Assembly: GCA_033782935.1 (NCBI GenBank) | Contig: JAWQEG010000167.1 | Coordinates: 1,203,001-1,267,000, forward strand | Length of the DNA: 64,000 bases | Source of the DNA: Petrolisthes cinctipes | Taxonomy: Eukaryota > Arthropoda > Malacostraca > Decapoda > Porcellanidae | Direction of reading: 5' to 3' | The notes under the pieces: generated by a model | Told to the model about the DNA's origin: nothing | Database searches by the model: none | The model's input: the letters and a program-made list of their open reading frames with translations, nothing else | Position numbers and translations under genes: made by a program | In this document: positions 20,511-34,100 of the stretch, piece after piece | How positions within the stretch are numbered: the first letter of the stretch is position 1 | Layout: every line of letters starts with the position of its first letter

Positions 20511-22621
20511 CATGTACAGATCGCTTCTGGGACCCAAACATACCAAATTTTCTGGTGTTTTGAACCTGAATTTGGGATATAGACGGGTACAGAAGATGCA
20601 TACACATATTGACTTTGGGCACCTAAAATATAGATTTTCAGAATGTTTTGGGCATGTACTTTGAAAATACATTAACACGGATTAGGCATGTACAGATCGC
20701 TTCTGGGACCCAAAAATATTGAATTTTCGGGTGTTTTGAGCCTGAATTTGAGATATAAACGGATACAGAAGATGCATGCACATATCGACTTTGGGCACCT
20801 AAAATATCGATTTTGAGCATGTTTTGGGCCTGTATTTTGAAAATACTCTAACACGGAGTAGGCATGTACAGATCGCTTCGGGGACCCAAAAATATCGAAT
20901 TTTCGGGGGTTTTGAGCCAGAATTTGGGATATAACCGGGTACAGAGGATGCATGCACATATCGACTTTTTGCACCTAAAATATCGATTTTGAGCATGTTT
21001 TGGGTCGGTATCTTGAAAAAATTCTAGCAAGGAGTAGGCATGTACAGATCGCATCTAGGACCCAAAAATTCCGAATTTTCTGGTGTTTTGAACCAGAATT
21101 TGGGATATAGACGGGTACAGAAGATAAATTCACATAGTGACTTTGGTCACCTAAAATATCGATTTTGAGCATATTTTGGGCCTGTTTTTTGAAAATACAT
21201 TAACACGGAGTAGGCATGTACAGATCGCTTCTGGGACCCAAAAATATTGAATTTTCAGGTATTTTGAGCTTGAATTTGAGATATAAACGGATACAGAAGA
21301 TGCATGCACATATCGACTTTGGGCACCTAAAATATCGATTTTGAGCATGTTTTGGGCCTGTATTATGAAAATACTCTAACACGGAGTAGGCATGTACAGA
21401 TCGCTTCTGGGACACAAAAATATCGATTTTTCGGGGGTTTTGAGCCAGAATTTGGGATATAACCGGGTACAGAGGATGCATGCACATATCGACTTTTTGC
21501 ACTTAAAATATCGATTTTGAGCGTGTTTTGGGTCTGTATCTTGAAAAAATTCTAGCAAGGAGTAGGCATGTACAGATCGCTTCTGGGACCCAAAAATACC
21601 GAATTTTCTGGTGTTTTGAAACTGGATTTGGGATATAGACGGGTACAGAAGATGCATACACATATTGACTTTGGGCACCTAAAATATAGATTTTCAGCAT
21701 GTTTTGGGCCTGTATTTTGAAAATACATTAACACGGAGTAGGCATGTACAGATCGCTTTTGGGACCCAAAAATATTGAATTTTAGGGTGTTTTGAGCCTG
21801 AATTTGAGATATAAACGGATACAGAAGATGCATGCACATATCGACTTTGGCACCTAAAATATCGATTTTTAATATGTTTTGGGCCTGTATTTTGAAAATA
21901 CTCTAACACGGAGTAGGCATGTACAGATCGCTTCTGGGACCCAAAACAATCGAATTTTAGGTTGTTTTGAACCTGAATTAGGGATATACACGTGTACAGA
22001 AGATGCATACACATTTTGACTTTGGGCACATAAAATATCGATTTTGAGCATGTTTTGGGCCTGTATTTTGAAAATACTCTAACACGGAGTAGGCATGTAC
22101 AGATCGCTTCTGGGACACAAAAATATCGAATATTCGGGTGTTTTGAGTCTAAATTTGAGATATAAACGGGTACAGAAGATGCATGCACATATCGACTTTG
22201 GGCACCCAAAATATCGATTTTGAGCATGTTTTGGGCCTGTATTTTTAAAATAATCCAACACTGAGAAGACACGTACAGATCGCTTCTGGAACCCAAATAA
22301 ATCGAATTTTAGGGTGTTCTGAGCCTGAATTTGAAATATGAACGGGTACAGAAGATGCACGCACATATCGACTTTGGGCACCTAAAATATTGATTTTGAG
22401 CATGTTTTGGGCCTTTATTTTGAAAATACTATAGCACGGTGTAGACATGTACAGATCGCTTCTGGGACACAAAAATATCGAATTTTCGGGGTTTTTGAGC
22501 CACAATTTGGGATATAACCGGGTACAGAGGATGCATGCACATATCGACTTTTTGCACCTAAAATATCGATTTTGAGCATGTTTTGGGTTTGTATCTTGAA
22601 ATAATTCTAGCAAGGAGTAGG
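20511..22621. repeat. 13-unit HOR, copy 3, one unit short (2111 bp)
   Basis: Matches copy 2 at 2287 bp up to about 21415 and at 2112, then 2111 bp after it. One unit is missing because A and B are fused (21391-21566). One more G is missing in CTTTGGCACC at about 21846, which accounts for the last base. Confidence 0.9.
21391..21566. repeat. Fused A/B unit
   Basis: The unit begins with the A signature GACACAAAAATATCGATTTT (21411-21430) and continues with the B signature CGGGGGTTTTGAGCCAGAA. In copy 2 of the HOR the complete A (from about 19104) and B units are both present. The junction lies between about 21418 and 21432, in sequence common to A and B. Confidence 0.88.
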
Positions 22622-23689
22622 CATGTACAGATCGCTTCTGGGACCCAAACATACCAAATTTTCTGGTGTTTTGAACCTGAATTTGGGATATAGACGGGTA
22701 CAGAAGATGCATACACATTTTGACTTTGGGCACATAAAATATCGATTTTCAACATGTTTTGGGCCTGTATTTTGAAAACACTCTAACACGGAGTGTGCAC
22801 GTACAGATCGCTTCTGGGACCCAAAAAAATCGAATTTTCGGGTGTTTTGAGCCTGAATTTGAGATATAAACGGGTACAGAAGATGCATGCACATATCGAC
22901 TTTGAACACCTAAAATATCGATTTTTAGCATGTTTTGAGCCTATATTTTGAAAACATTCTAGCACTGAGTATGCATGTACAGATCGCTTAAGGGACCCAA
23001 AAATATTTAATTTTCGGGTGTTTTGAGCCTGAATTTGAGATATAAACGGGTACAGAAGATGCATGCACATATCGACTTTTTGCACCTAAAATATCGATTT
23101 TGAGCATGTTTTGGGTCTGTATCTTGAAAAAATTCTAGCAAGGAGTAGGCATGTACAAATCGCTTCTGGGTCCCAAAAATATCGAATTTTCGAGTGTTTT
23201 GAACCTGAACTTGGGATATAGACGGGTACAGTAGATGCATACACATATTGACTTTAGGCAGCAAAAATATCGATTTTCTGCATGTTTTAGGGCTGTATTT
23301 TGAAAATACTCTAACACGGAGTATGCATGTACACATTGCTTTTGGGACCCAAAAATATCGAATATTCGGGTGTTTTGAGTTTGAATTTGAGATATAAACG
23401 GGTACAGAAGATGCATGCACATATCGACTTTGTGCACCCAAAATATCGATTTTGAGGATGTTTTGGGCCTGTATCTTTAAAATACTCTAACACTGAGTAG
23501 ACACGTACAGATCGCTTCTGGGACCCAAAAAAATCGAATTTTCGGTTGTTTTGAACCTGAATTAGGGATATACACGTATACAGAAGATGTATACACATTT
23601 TGACTTTGGGCACCTAAAATATTGATTTTGAGCATGTTTTGGGCCTGTATTTTGAAAATACTATAGCAAGGTGTAGACATGTACAGATC
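22622..23689. repeat. Non-amplified satellite units
   Basis: About six units with no close local copy. It opens with a C2-to-E mixed unit (ACATACC on the left, CATTTTGACTTTGGGCACAT on the right). Later units resemble those at 27.0-27.8 kb and 31.7-32.5 kb (CAGTAGATGCATACAC, TTAGGCAGCAAAAATATCG) and thus share ancestry with the 9-unit HOR. Confidence 0.7.
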
Positions 23690-25270
23690 GCTTCTGGGAC
23701 ACAAAAATATCGATTTTTTGGGTGTTTTGAGCCTGAATTTGAGATATAAACGGGTACAGAATATGCATGCACATAACGACTTTGGCACCAAAAATATCGA
23801 TTTTTAGTATGTTTTGGGCGTATAATTTGAAAATATTCTAGCACTGAGTAGGCATGTACAGATTGCTTCTGGGACCCAAAAATATCGAATTTTCGGGGGT
23901 TTTGAGTCAGAATTTGGGATATAACCGGGTACAGAAGATGCATGCACATATCGACTTTTTGCACCTAAAATATCGATTTTGAGCATGTTTTGGGTCTGTA
24001 TATTGAAAACATTCTAGTACTGAGTAGGCATGTACAGATCGCTTCTGGGACCCAAAAATACCGAATTTTCTGGTGTTTTGAACCTGAATTTGGGATATAG
24101 ACGGGTACAGAAGATGCATACACATATTGACTTTGGGCACCTAAAATATAGATTTTCAGCATGTTTTGGGCCTGTATTTTGAAAATACTTTAACACGGAG
24201 TAGGCATGTACAGATCGCTTCTGGGACCCAAAAATATGGAATTTTCTGGTGTTTTGAGCCTGAATTTGAGATATAAACGGATACAGAAGATGCATACACA
24301 TATCGACTTTGGGTACCTAAAATATCGATTTTGAGCATGTTTTGGGCCTGTATTTAGAAAATACTCTAACACGGAGTAGGCATGTACAGATCGCTTCTGG
24401 TACACAAAAATATCGATTTTTTGGGTGTTTTGAGCCTGAATTTGAGATATAAACGGGTACAGAAGATGCATGCACATATCGACTTTGGACACCTAAAATA
24501 TCGATTGATAGCATGTTTTAAGCCTGTATTTTAAAAACATTCTAGCACTAAGTAGGCATGTGCAGATTGCTTAAGGTTCCCAAAAATATCGAATTTTCGG
24601 AGTTTTGAGCCTGAATTTGAGATATAAACGGGTACAGAAGATGTATGCACATATCGACTTTTTACACTTAAAATATCGATTTTGACATGTTTTGGGTCTG
24701 TATCTTGAAAACATTCTAGCAAGGAGTAGGCATGTACAGATCGCTTCTGGGAACCAAAAATATCGAATTTTCTGGTGTTTTGAACCGGAATTAGGGATAT
24801 ACACGGGTACAGAAGATGCATACACATATTGACTTTGGGCACATAAAATATCGATTTTTAGCATGTTTTTTTGGCCTTTATTTTACAAACACTCTAACAC
24901 GGAGTATGCACGTACAGATCGCTTCTGGGAACAAAAATATTGAATTTTCTGGTGTTTTGAGCCTGAATTTGAGATATAAAAGAATACAGAAGATGCATGC
25001 ACATATCGACTTTGGGCACCTAAAATATCGATTTTTAATATGTTTTGGGCCTGTATTTAAAAAAAATACTCTAACACGGAGTAGGCATGTACAGATCGCT
25101 TCTGGGACACAAAAAAATCGAATTTTCGGTTGTTTTGAACCTGAATTAGGGATATACACGTATACAGAAGATGTATACACATTTTGACTTTGGGCACCTA
25201 AAATATTGATTTTGAGCATGTTTTGGGCCTGTATTTTGAAAATACTATAGCACGGTGTAGACATGTACAG
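23690..25270. repeat. 9-unit block, copy 1 (matches 27911-29490)
   Basis: Units around the A-like CTTTGGCACCAAAAATATCG, then C2, D, I and K, then a D2-E pair. The offset to the second copy is 4221 bp, changing slightly after small insertions here: a T run at about 24868 and an A run at about 25059. Confidence 0.8.
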
Positions 25271-25979
25271 ATCGCTTTTGGGACCCAAAAATATTGAATT
25301 TTCGGGTGTTTTGAGCCTGAATTTGAGATATAAACGGATACAGAAGATGCATGCACATATCGACTTTGGGCACCTAAAATATCGATTTTGAGCATGTTTT
25401 GGGCCTGTATTTTGAAAACACTCTAACACGGAGTGTGCACGTACAGATAGCTTCTGGGACCCAAAAATATCGAATTTTCGGGTGTTTTGAGCCTGAATTT
25501 GAGATATAAACGGGTACAGAAGATGCATGAACATATCGACTTTGGACACCTAAAATATCGATTTATAGCATGTTTAAAGCCTGTATTTTAAAAACATTCT
25601 AGCACTGAGTAGGCATGTGCAGATTGCTTAAGGGACCCAAAAATATCTAATTTTCTTAGTTTTGATCTTGAATTTTAGATATAAACGGGTACAGAAAAAG
25701 CATGCACAAATCGACTTTGGCACCCAAAATATCGATTTTTAGTATGTTTCCGGCGTATAATTTGAAAATATTCTAGCACTGAGTAGGCATGTACAGATCG
25801 CTTCTGGGACCCAAAAATATCGATTTTTCGGGGGTTTTGAACCAGAATTTGGGATATAACCGGGTACAGATGATGCATGCACATATCGACTTTTTGCACC
25901 TAAAATATCGATTTTGAGCATGTTTTGGGTCTATATCTTGAAAAAATTCTAGCAAGGAGTAGGCATGTACAGATCGCTT
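25271..25979. repeat. Satellite units D, I, A-like and B-like
   Basis: Holds D-type, I-type (with CTAATTTTCTTAGTTTTGAT) and A-like units (CCGGCGTATAATTTG). The same string recurs at about 37.05-37.75 kb and 38.6-39.3 kb, inside the 1580-bp HOR, offset about 11.78 kb from the first. Confidence 0.75.
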
Positions 25980-27300
25980 CTGGGACCCAAAAATACCGAA
26001 TTTTCTGGTGTTTTGAACCTGAATTTGGGATATAGACGGGTACAGAAGATGCATACACATATTGACTTTGGGAACCTAAAATATAGATTTTCAGCATGTT
26101 TTGGACCTGTATTTTGAAAATACATTAACACGGAGTAGGCATGTACAGATCGCTTCTGGGACCCAAAAATATTGAATTTTCGGGTGTTTTGAGCCAGAAT
26201 TTGAGATATAAACGGATAAAGAAGATGCATGCACATATCGACTTTGGGCACCTAAAATATCGATTTTGAGCTTGTTTTGGGCCTGTATTTTGAAAATACT
26301 CTAACACGGAGTAGGCATGTACAGATCGCTTGTGGGACACAAAAAAATCGATTTTTTGGGTGTTTTGAGCCTGAATTTGAGATATAAACGGGTTCAGAAG
26401 ATGCATGCACATATCGACTTTGGACACCTAAAATATCGATTTATAGCATGTTTTAAGCCTGTATTTTAAAAACATTCTATCACTGAGTAGGCATGTGCAG
26501 ATTGCTTAAGGGACCCAAAAATATCGAATTTTTGGAGTTTTGAGACTGAATTTGAGATATAAACGGGTACAGAAGATGTATGCACATATTGACTTTTTGC
26601 ACTTAAAATATCGATTTTTAACATGTTATGGGTCTGTTTCTTGAAAACATTCTAGCAAGGAGTAGGCATGTACAGATCGCTTCTGGGACCCAAAAAAATC
26701 GAATTTTCTGGTGTTTTGAACCTGAATTAGGGATATACACGTGTACAAAAGATTCATACACATTTTGACTTTGGGCACATAAAATATCGATTTTCAACAT
26801 GTTTTGGGCCTGTATTTTGAAAACACTCTAACACGGAGTGTGCACGTACAGATCGCTTCTGGGACCCAAAAAAAATCGAATTTTCGGGTGTTTTGAGCCT
26901 GAATTTGAGATATAAACGGGTACAGATGATGCATGCACATATTGACTTTGGGCACCTAAAATATCGACTTTAGCATGTTTTGGGCCTGTATTATAAAAAT
27001 ACTCTAACACGGAGTAGACATGTACAGATCGCTTTTGGGATCCAAAAATATCGAATTTTCGGGTGTTTTGAGCCTGAATTTGAGATATAAACGGGTACAG
27101 AAGATGCATGCACATATCGACTTTGGACACCTAAAATATCGATTTTTAGCATGTTTTGAGCCTATACTTTGAAAACATTCTAGCACTGAGTATGCATGTA
27201 CAGATCGCTTAAGGGACCCAAAAATATGGAATTTTCGGGTGTTTTGAGCCTGAATTTGAGATATAAACGGGTACAGAAGATGAATGCACATATCGACTTT
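25980..27300. repeat. Block matching 30550-31870
   Basis: Units with GGGAACCTAAAATATAG, GATAAAGAAGATGCATGC, GAGCTTGTTTTGGG, an I-type unit and ACATGTTATGGGTCTG recur 4569 bp downstream in the same order. The CGACTTTAGCATG unit (two or more bases shorter) is in both. Confidence 0.8.
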
Positions 27301-27910
27301 TTGCACCTAAAATATCGATTTCGAGCATGTTTTGGGTCTGTATCTTGAAAACATTCTAGCAAGAAGTAGGCATGTACAGATTGCTTCTGGGACCCAAAAA
27401 TATCGAATTTTCGAGTGTTTTGAACCTGAACTTGGGATATAGACGGGTACAGTAGATGCATACACATATTGACTTTAGGCAGCAAAAATATAGATTTTCT
27501 GCATGTTTTAGGCCTGTATTTTGAAAATACTCTAACACGGAGTAGACATGTACAGATCGCTTTTGGGATCCAAAAATATCGAATTTTCGGGTGTTTTGAG
27601 CCTGAATTTGAGATATAAACGGGTACAGAAGATGCATGCACATATCGACTTTGGGCACCCAAAATATCGATTTTGAGGATGTTTTGGGCCTGTATCTTTA
27701 AAATACTCTAACACTGAGTAGACACGTACAGATCGCTTCTGGGACACAAATAAATAGAATTTTCGGGTATTCTGAACCTGAATTTGAGATATGAACGGGT
27801 ACAGAAGATGCATGCACATATCGACTTTGGGCACCTAAAATATCGATTTTGAGCATGTTTTGGGCCTGTATTTTGAAGATACTCTAACACGGTGTAGAGA
27901 TGTACAGATC
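27301..27910. repeat. Satellite units with the CAGTAGATGC marker
   Basis: Contains GACTTGGGATATAGAC-like and CAGTAGATGCATACAC units followed by F-like and G-like units. The same markers recur in each 1583-bp HOR copy. I see no separate block border inside. Confidence 0.65.
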
Positions 27911-28777
27911 GCTTCTGGGACACAAAAATATCGATTTTTTGGGTGTTTTGAGCCTGAATTTGAGATATAAACGGGTACAGAAGATGCATGCACATAACGA
28001 CTTTGGCACCAAAAATATCAATTTTTAGTATGTTTTGGGCGTATAATTTGAAAATATTCTAGCACTGAGTAGTCATGTACAGATCGCTTCTGGGACCCAA
28101 AAATAACGAATTTTCGGGGGTTTTGAGCCAGAATTTGGGATATAACCGGGTACAGAGGATGCATGCACATATCGACTTTTTGCACCTAAAATATCGATTT
28201 TGAGCATGTTTTGGGTCTGTATATTGAAAACATTCTAGCACTGAGTAGGCATGTACAGATCGCTTCTGGGACCCAAAAATACCGAATTTTCTGGTGTTTT
28301 GAACCTGAATTTGGGATATAGACGGGTACAGAAGATGCATACACATATTGACTTTGGGCACCTAAAATATAGATTTTCAGCATGTTTTGGGCCTGTATTT
28401 TGAAAATACTTTAACACGGAGTAGGCATGTACAGATCGCTTCTGGGACCCAAAAATATTGAATTTTCGGGTGTTTTGAGCCTGAATTTGAGATATAAACG
28501 GATACAGAAGATGCATGCACATATCGACTTTGGGTACCTAAAATATCGATTTTGAGCATGTTTTGGGCCTGTATTTAGAAAATACTCTAACACGGAGTAG
28601 GCATGTACAGATCGCTTCTGGGACACAAAAATATCGATTTTTTGGGTGTTTTGAGCCTGAATTTGAGATATAAACGGGTACAGAAGATGCATGCACATAT
28701 CGACTTTGGACACCTAAAATATCGATTTATAGCATGTTTTAAGCCTGTATTTTAAAAACATTCTAGCACTGAGTAGG

Positions 28778-28951
28778 CATGTGCAGATTGCTTAAGGGTC
28801 CCAAAAATATCGAATTTTCGGAGTTTTGAGCCTGAATTTGAGATATAAACGGGTACAGAAGATGCATGCACATATCGACTTTTTACACTTAAAATATCGA
28901 TTTTGACATGTTTTGGGTCTGTATCTTGAAAACATTCTAGCAAGGAGTAGA
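28778..28951. repeat. Subtype I unit (174 bp), reference copy
   Basis: Subtype I starts CATGTGCAGATTGCTTAAGG and has TTTTCGGAGTTTTGAGCC (one base fewer). The unit before it has GGACACCTAAAATATCG-ATTTATAGCATG and TTTTAAGCCTG. In this copy the second half has ATTTTGACATG, one more base lost. Copies with GTGTAG or TTGTAG occur at 7.3, 11.0 and 12.8 kb; copies with GTGCAG are common from 24.5 to 62 kb. Confidence 0.7.
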
Positions 28952-29127
28952 CATGTACAGATCGCTTCTGGGAACCAAAAATATCGAATTTTCTGGTGTT
29001 TTGAATCGGAATTAGGGATATACACGGGTACAGAAGATGCATACACATATTGACTTTGGGCACATAAAATATCGATTTTTAGCATGTTTTGGGCCTTTAT
29101 TTTACAAACACTCTAACACGGAGTCTG
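28952..29127. repeat. Subtype K unit, reference copy
   Basis: Subtype K follows I and has TCTGGGAACCAAAAATATCG, a CGGAATTAGGGATATACACG stretch, and a tail GGCCTTTATTTTACAAACAC. It is seen at 24.73, 28.95, 36.16, 41.78, 43.19 and 44.77 kb, always in the same context, which marks copies of one ancestral block. Confidence 0.65.
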
Positions 29128-29490
29128 CACGTACAGATCGCTTCTGGGAACAAAAATATTGAATTTTCGGGTGTTTTGAGCCTGAATTTGAGATATAAAC
29201 GGATACAGAAGATGCATGCACATATCGACTTTGGGCACCTAAAATATCGATTTTTAATATGTTTTGGGCCTGTATTTTGAAAATACTCTAACACGGAGTA
29301 GGCATGTACAGATCGCTTCTGGGACCCAAAAAAATCGAATTTTCGGTTGTTTTGAACCTGAATTAGGGATATACACGTATACAGAAGATGCATACACATT
29401 TTGACTTTGGGCACCTAAAATATTGATTTTGAGCATGTTTTGAGCCTGTATTTTGAAAATACTATAGCACGATGTAGACATGTACAGATC

Positions 29491-30934
29491 GCTTCTGGGA
29501 CACAAAAATATCAAATTTTCGGGGGTTTTGAGCCAGAATTTGGGATATAACCTGTTACAGAGGATGCATGCACATATCGACTTTTTGCACCTAAAATATC
29601 GATTCTGAGCATGTTTTGGGTCTGTATCTTGAAAAAATTCTAGCAAGGAGTAGGCATGTACAGATCGCTTCTGGGACCCAGAAATACCGAATTTTCTGGT
29701 GTTTTGAACCTGAATTTGGGATATAGACGGGTACAGAAGATGCATACACATATTGACTTTGGGCACCTAAAATATAGATTTTCAGCATGTTTTGGACCTG
29801 TATTTTAAAAATACATTAACACGGAGTAGGCATGTACAGATCGCTTTTGCGACCCAAAAATATTGAATTTTCGGGTGTTTTGAGCCTGAATTTGAGATAT
29901 AAACGGATACAGAAGATGCATGCACATATTGACTTTGGGCACCTAAAATATAGATTTTCAGCATGTTTTGGGCCTGTATTTTGAAAATACTTTAACACGG
30001 AGTAGGCATGTACAGATCGCTTCTGGGACCCAAAAATATGGAATTTTCTGGTGTTTTGAGCCTGAATTTGAGATATAAACGGATACAGAAGATGCATACA
30101 CATATCGACTTTGGGTACCTAAAATATCGATTTTGAGCATTTTTTGTGCCTGTATTTAGAAAATACTCTAACACGGAGTAGGCATGTACAGATCGCTTCT
30201 GGTACACAAAAATATCGATTTTTTGGGTGTTTTGAGCCTGAATTTGAGATATAAACGGGTACAGAAGATTCATGCACATATCGACTTTGGACACCTAAAA
30301 TATCGATTGATAGCATGTTTTAAGCCTGTATTTTAAAAACATTCTAGCACTAAGTAGGCATGTGCAGATTGCTTAAGGGTCCCAAAAATATCGAATTTTC
30401 GGAGTTTTGAGCCTGAATTTGAGATATAAACGGGTACAGAAGATGTATGCACATATCGACTTTTTACACTTAAAATATCGATTTTGACATGTTTTGGGTC
30501 TGTATCTTGAAAACATTCTAGCAAGGAGTAGGCATGTACAGATCGCTTCTGGGAACCAAAAATACCGAATTTTCTGGTGTTTTGAACCTGAATTTGGGAT
30601 ATAGACGGGTACAGAAGATGCATACACATATTGACTTTGGGAACCTAAAATATAGATTTTCAGCATGTTTTGGACCTGTATTTTAAAAATACATTAACAC
30701 GGAGTAGGCATGTACAGATCGCTTCTGGGACCCAAAAATATTGAATTTTTGGGTGTTTTGAGACAGAATTTGAGATATAAACGGATAAAGAAGATGCATG
30801 CACATATCGACTTTGGGCACCTAAAATATCGATTTTGAGCTTGTTTTGGGCCTGTATTTTGAAAATACTCTAACACGGAGTAGGCATGTACAGATCGCTT
30901 GTGGGACACAAAAAAATCGATTTTTTGGGTGTTT
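29491..30934. repeat. Mosaic of B, C2, D, I and D/A units
   Basis: The part 29.94-30.53 kb repeats 24.14-24.73 kb (offset 5802 bp; shared ATATGGAATTTTCTGG and GATTGATAGCATG). From 30.55 kb it follows 25.98 kb instead. The switch inside a single unit (GGGAACCAAAAATACCG, about 30552-30570) marks a recombination joint. Confidence 0.75.
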
Positions 30935-32517
30935 TGAGCCTGAATTTGAGATATAAACGGGTTCAGAAGATGCATGCACATATCGACTTTGGACACCTAA
31001 AATATCGATTTATAGCATGTTTTAAGCCTGTATTTTAAAAACATTCTATCACTGAGTAGGCATGTGCAGATTGCTTAAGGGACCCAAAAATATCGAATTT
31101 TTGGAGTTTTGAGACTGAATTTGAGATATAAACGGGTACAGAAGATGCATGCACATATTGACTTTTTGCACTTAAAATATCGATTTTTAACATGTTATGG
31201 GTCTGTTTCTTGAAAACATTCTAGCAAGGAGTAGGCATGTACAGATCGCTTCTGGGACCCAAAAAAATCGAATTTTCTGGTGTTTTGAACCTGAATTAGG
31301 GATATACACGTGTACAAAAGATTCATACACATTTTGACTTTGGGCACATAAAATATCGATTTTCAACATGTTTTGGGCCTGTATTTTGAAAACACTCTAA
31401 CACGGAGTGTGCACGTACAGATCGCTTCTGGGACCCAAAAAAAATCGAATTTTCGGGTGTTTTGAGCCTGAATTTGAGATATAAACAGGAACAGATGATG
31501 CATGCACATATTGACTTTGGGCACCTAAAATATCGACTTTAGCATGTTTTGGGCCTGTATTATAAAAATACTCTAACACGGAGTAGACATGTACAGATCG
31601 CTTTTGGGATCCAAAAATATCGAATTTTCGGGTGTTTTGAGCCTGAATTTGAGATATAAACGGGTACAGAAGATGCATGCACATATCGACTTTGGACACC
31701 TAAAATATCGATTTTTAGCATGTTTTGAGCCTATATTTTTAAAACATTCTAGCACTGAGTATGCATGTACAGATCGCTTAAGGGACCCAAAAATATGGAA
31801 TTTTCGGGTGTTTTGAGCCTGAATTTGAGATATAAACGGGTACAGAAGATGCATGCACATATCGACTTTTTGCACCTAAAATATCGATTTTCAGCATGTT
31901 TTGGGTCTGTATCTTGAAAAAACTCTAGCAAGGAGTAGGCATGTACAAATCGCTTCTGGGACCCAAAAATATCGAATTTTCGGGTGTTTTGAACCTGAAT
32001 TTGGGATATAGACGGATACAGAAGATGCATGCACATATCGACTTTTAGCACCTAAAATATTGATTTCGAGCATGTTTTGGGTCTGTATCTTGAAAACATT
32101 CTAGCAAGAAGTAGGCATGTACAGATTGCTTCTGGGACCCAAAAATATCGAATTTTCGAGTGTTTTGAACCTGAACTTGGGATATAGACGGGTACAGTAG
32201 ATGCATACACATATTGACTTTAGGCAGCAAAAATATAGATTTTCTGCATGTTTTAGGCCTGTATTTTGAAAATACTCTAACACGGAGTATGCATGTACAC
32301 ATTGCTTTTGGGACCCAAAAATATCGAATATTCGGGTGTTTTGAGTTTGAATTTGAGATATAAACGGGTACAGAAGATGGATGCACATATCGACTTTGGG
32401 CACCCAAAATATCGATTTTGAGGATGTTTTGGGCCTGTATCTTTAAAATACTCTAACACTGAGTAGACACGTACAGATCGCTTCTGGGACCCAAATAAAT
32501 CGAATTTTCGGGTATTT
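30935..32517. repeat. 9-unit HOR, copy 1 (1583 bp)
   Basis: Nine units beginning with an I-type unit. Markers are ACATGTTATGGGTCTGTTTC, GTACAAAAGATTCATACAC, GTGTGCACG, CGACTTTAGCATG, CAGTAGATGC and GAGGATGTTTTGGG. All recur at plus 1583 and plus 3166. Private changes include AAACAGGAACAG at about 31487. Confidence 0.9.
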
Positions 32518-34100
32518 TGAGCCTGAATTTGAGATATAAACGGGTTCAGAAGATGCATGCACATATCGACTTTGGACACCTAAAATATCGATTTATAGCA
32601 TGTTTTAAGCCTGTATTTTAAAAACATTCTATCACTGAGTAGGCATGTGCAGATTGCTTAAGGGAACCAAAAATATCGAATTTTTGGAGTTTTGAGACTG
32701 AATTTGAGATATAAACGGGTACAGAAGATGTATGCACATATTGACTTTTTGCACTTAAAATATCGATTTTTAACATGTTATGGGTCTGTTTCTTGAAAAC
32801 ATTCTAGCAAGGAGTAGGCATGTACAGATCGCTTCTGGGACCCAAAAAAATCGAATTTTCTGGTGTTTTGAACCTGAATTAGGGATATACACGTGTACAA
32901 AAGATTCATACACATTTTGACTTTGGGCACATAAAATATCGATTTTCAACATGTTTTGGGCCTGTATTTTGAAAACACTCTAACACGGAGTGTGCACGTA
33001 CAGATCGCTTCTGGGACCCAAAAAAAATCGAATTTTCGGGTGTTTTGAGCCTGAATTTGAGATATAAACGGGTACAGATGATGCATGCACATATTGACTT
33101 TGGGCACCTAAAATATCGACTTTAGCATGTTTTGGGCCTGTATTATAAAAATACTCTAACACGGAGTAGACATGTACAGATCGCTTTTGGGACCCAAAAA
33201 TATCGAATTTTCGGGTGTTTTGAGCCTGAATTTGAGATATAAACGGGTACAGAAGATGCATGCACATATCGACTTTGGACACCTAAAATATCGATTTTTA
33301 GCATGTTTTGAGCCTATATTTTTAAAACATTCTAGCACTGAGTATGCATGTACAGATCGCTTAAGGGACCCAAAAATATGGAATTTTCGGGTGTTTTGAG
33401 CCTGAATTTGAGATATAAACGGGTACAGAAGATGCATGCACATATCGACTTTTTGCACCTAAAATATCGATTTTCAGCATGTTTTGGGTCTGTATCTTGA
33501 AAAAACTCTAGCAAGGAGTAGGCATGTACAAATCGCTTTTGGGACCCAAAAATATCGAATTTTCGGGTGTTTTGAACCTGAATTTGGGATATAGACGGAT
33601 ACAGAAGATGCATGCACATATCGACTTTTTGCACCTAAAATATCGATTTCGAGCATGTTTTGGGTCTGTATCTTGAAAACATTCTAGCAAGAAGTAGGCA
33701 TGTACAGATTGCTTCTGGGACCCAAAAATATCGAATTTTCGAGTGTTTTGAACCTGAACTTGGGATATAGACGGGTACAGTAGATGCATACACATATTGA
33801 CTTTAGGCAGCAAAAATATAGATTTTCTGCATGTTTTAGGCCTGTATTTTGAAAATACTCTAACACGGAGTATGCATGTACACATTGCTTTTGGGACCCA
33901 AAAATATCGAATATTCGGGTGTTTTGAGTTTGAATTTGAGATATAAACGGGTACAGAAGATGGATGCACATATCGACTTTGGGCACCCAAAATATCGATT
34001 TTGAGGATGTTTTGGGCCTGTATCTTTAAAATACTCTAACACTGAGTAGACACGTACAGATCGCTTCTGGGACCCAAATAAATCGAATTTTCGGGTATTT
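32518..34100. repeat. 9-unit HOR, copy 2 (1583 bp)
   Basis: Matches copy 1 base for base over most of its length. It begins within a unit that is GGTATTTTGAGCC on the left and AACGGGTTCAGAAG on the right, the joint that closes the HOR. Private change: TTTTGGGACCC at about 33187 where copies 1 and 3 have TTTTGGGATCC. Confidence 0.9.

Larger units (their letters stand above)
27911..29490. repeat. 9-unit block, copy 2 (matches 23690-25270)
   Basis: Second copy of the block at 23690-25270. It differs by substitutions such as AGTAGTCATG for AGTAGGCATG and AATATCAATTTTTAG for AATATCGATTTTTAG, and lacks the long T run and A run of copy 1. Confidence 0.8.

Noticed and set aside
24860..24880. Long T run (GCATGTTTTTTTGGCC) as a polymerase III terminator or retroelement tail
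   Set aside because: It is a two-base slippage in the usual GCATGTTTTGGGCC word, inside an otherwise normal unit, with no target-site duplication or element next to it.
24878..25549. Minus-strand open reading frame of 223 codons, the longest of several hundred
   Set aside because: It is made only of satellite units. Because 176 leaves remainder 2 on division by 3, the frame rotates with each unit and no stable protein repeat is encoded. It has no distinct codon pattern, and small indels in sister blocks break it.
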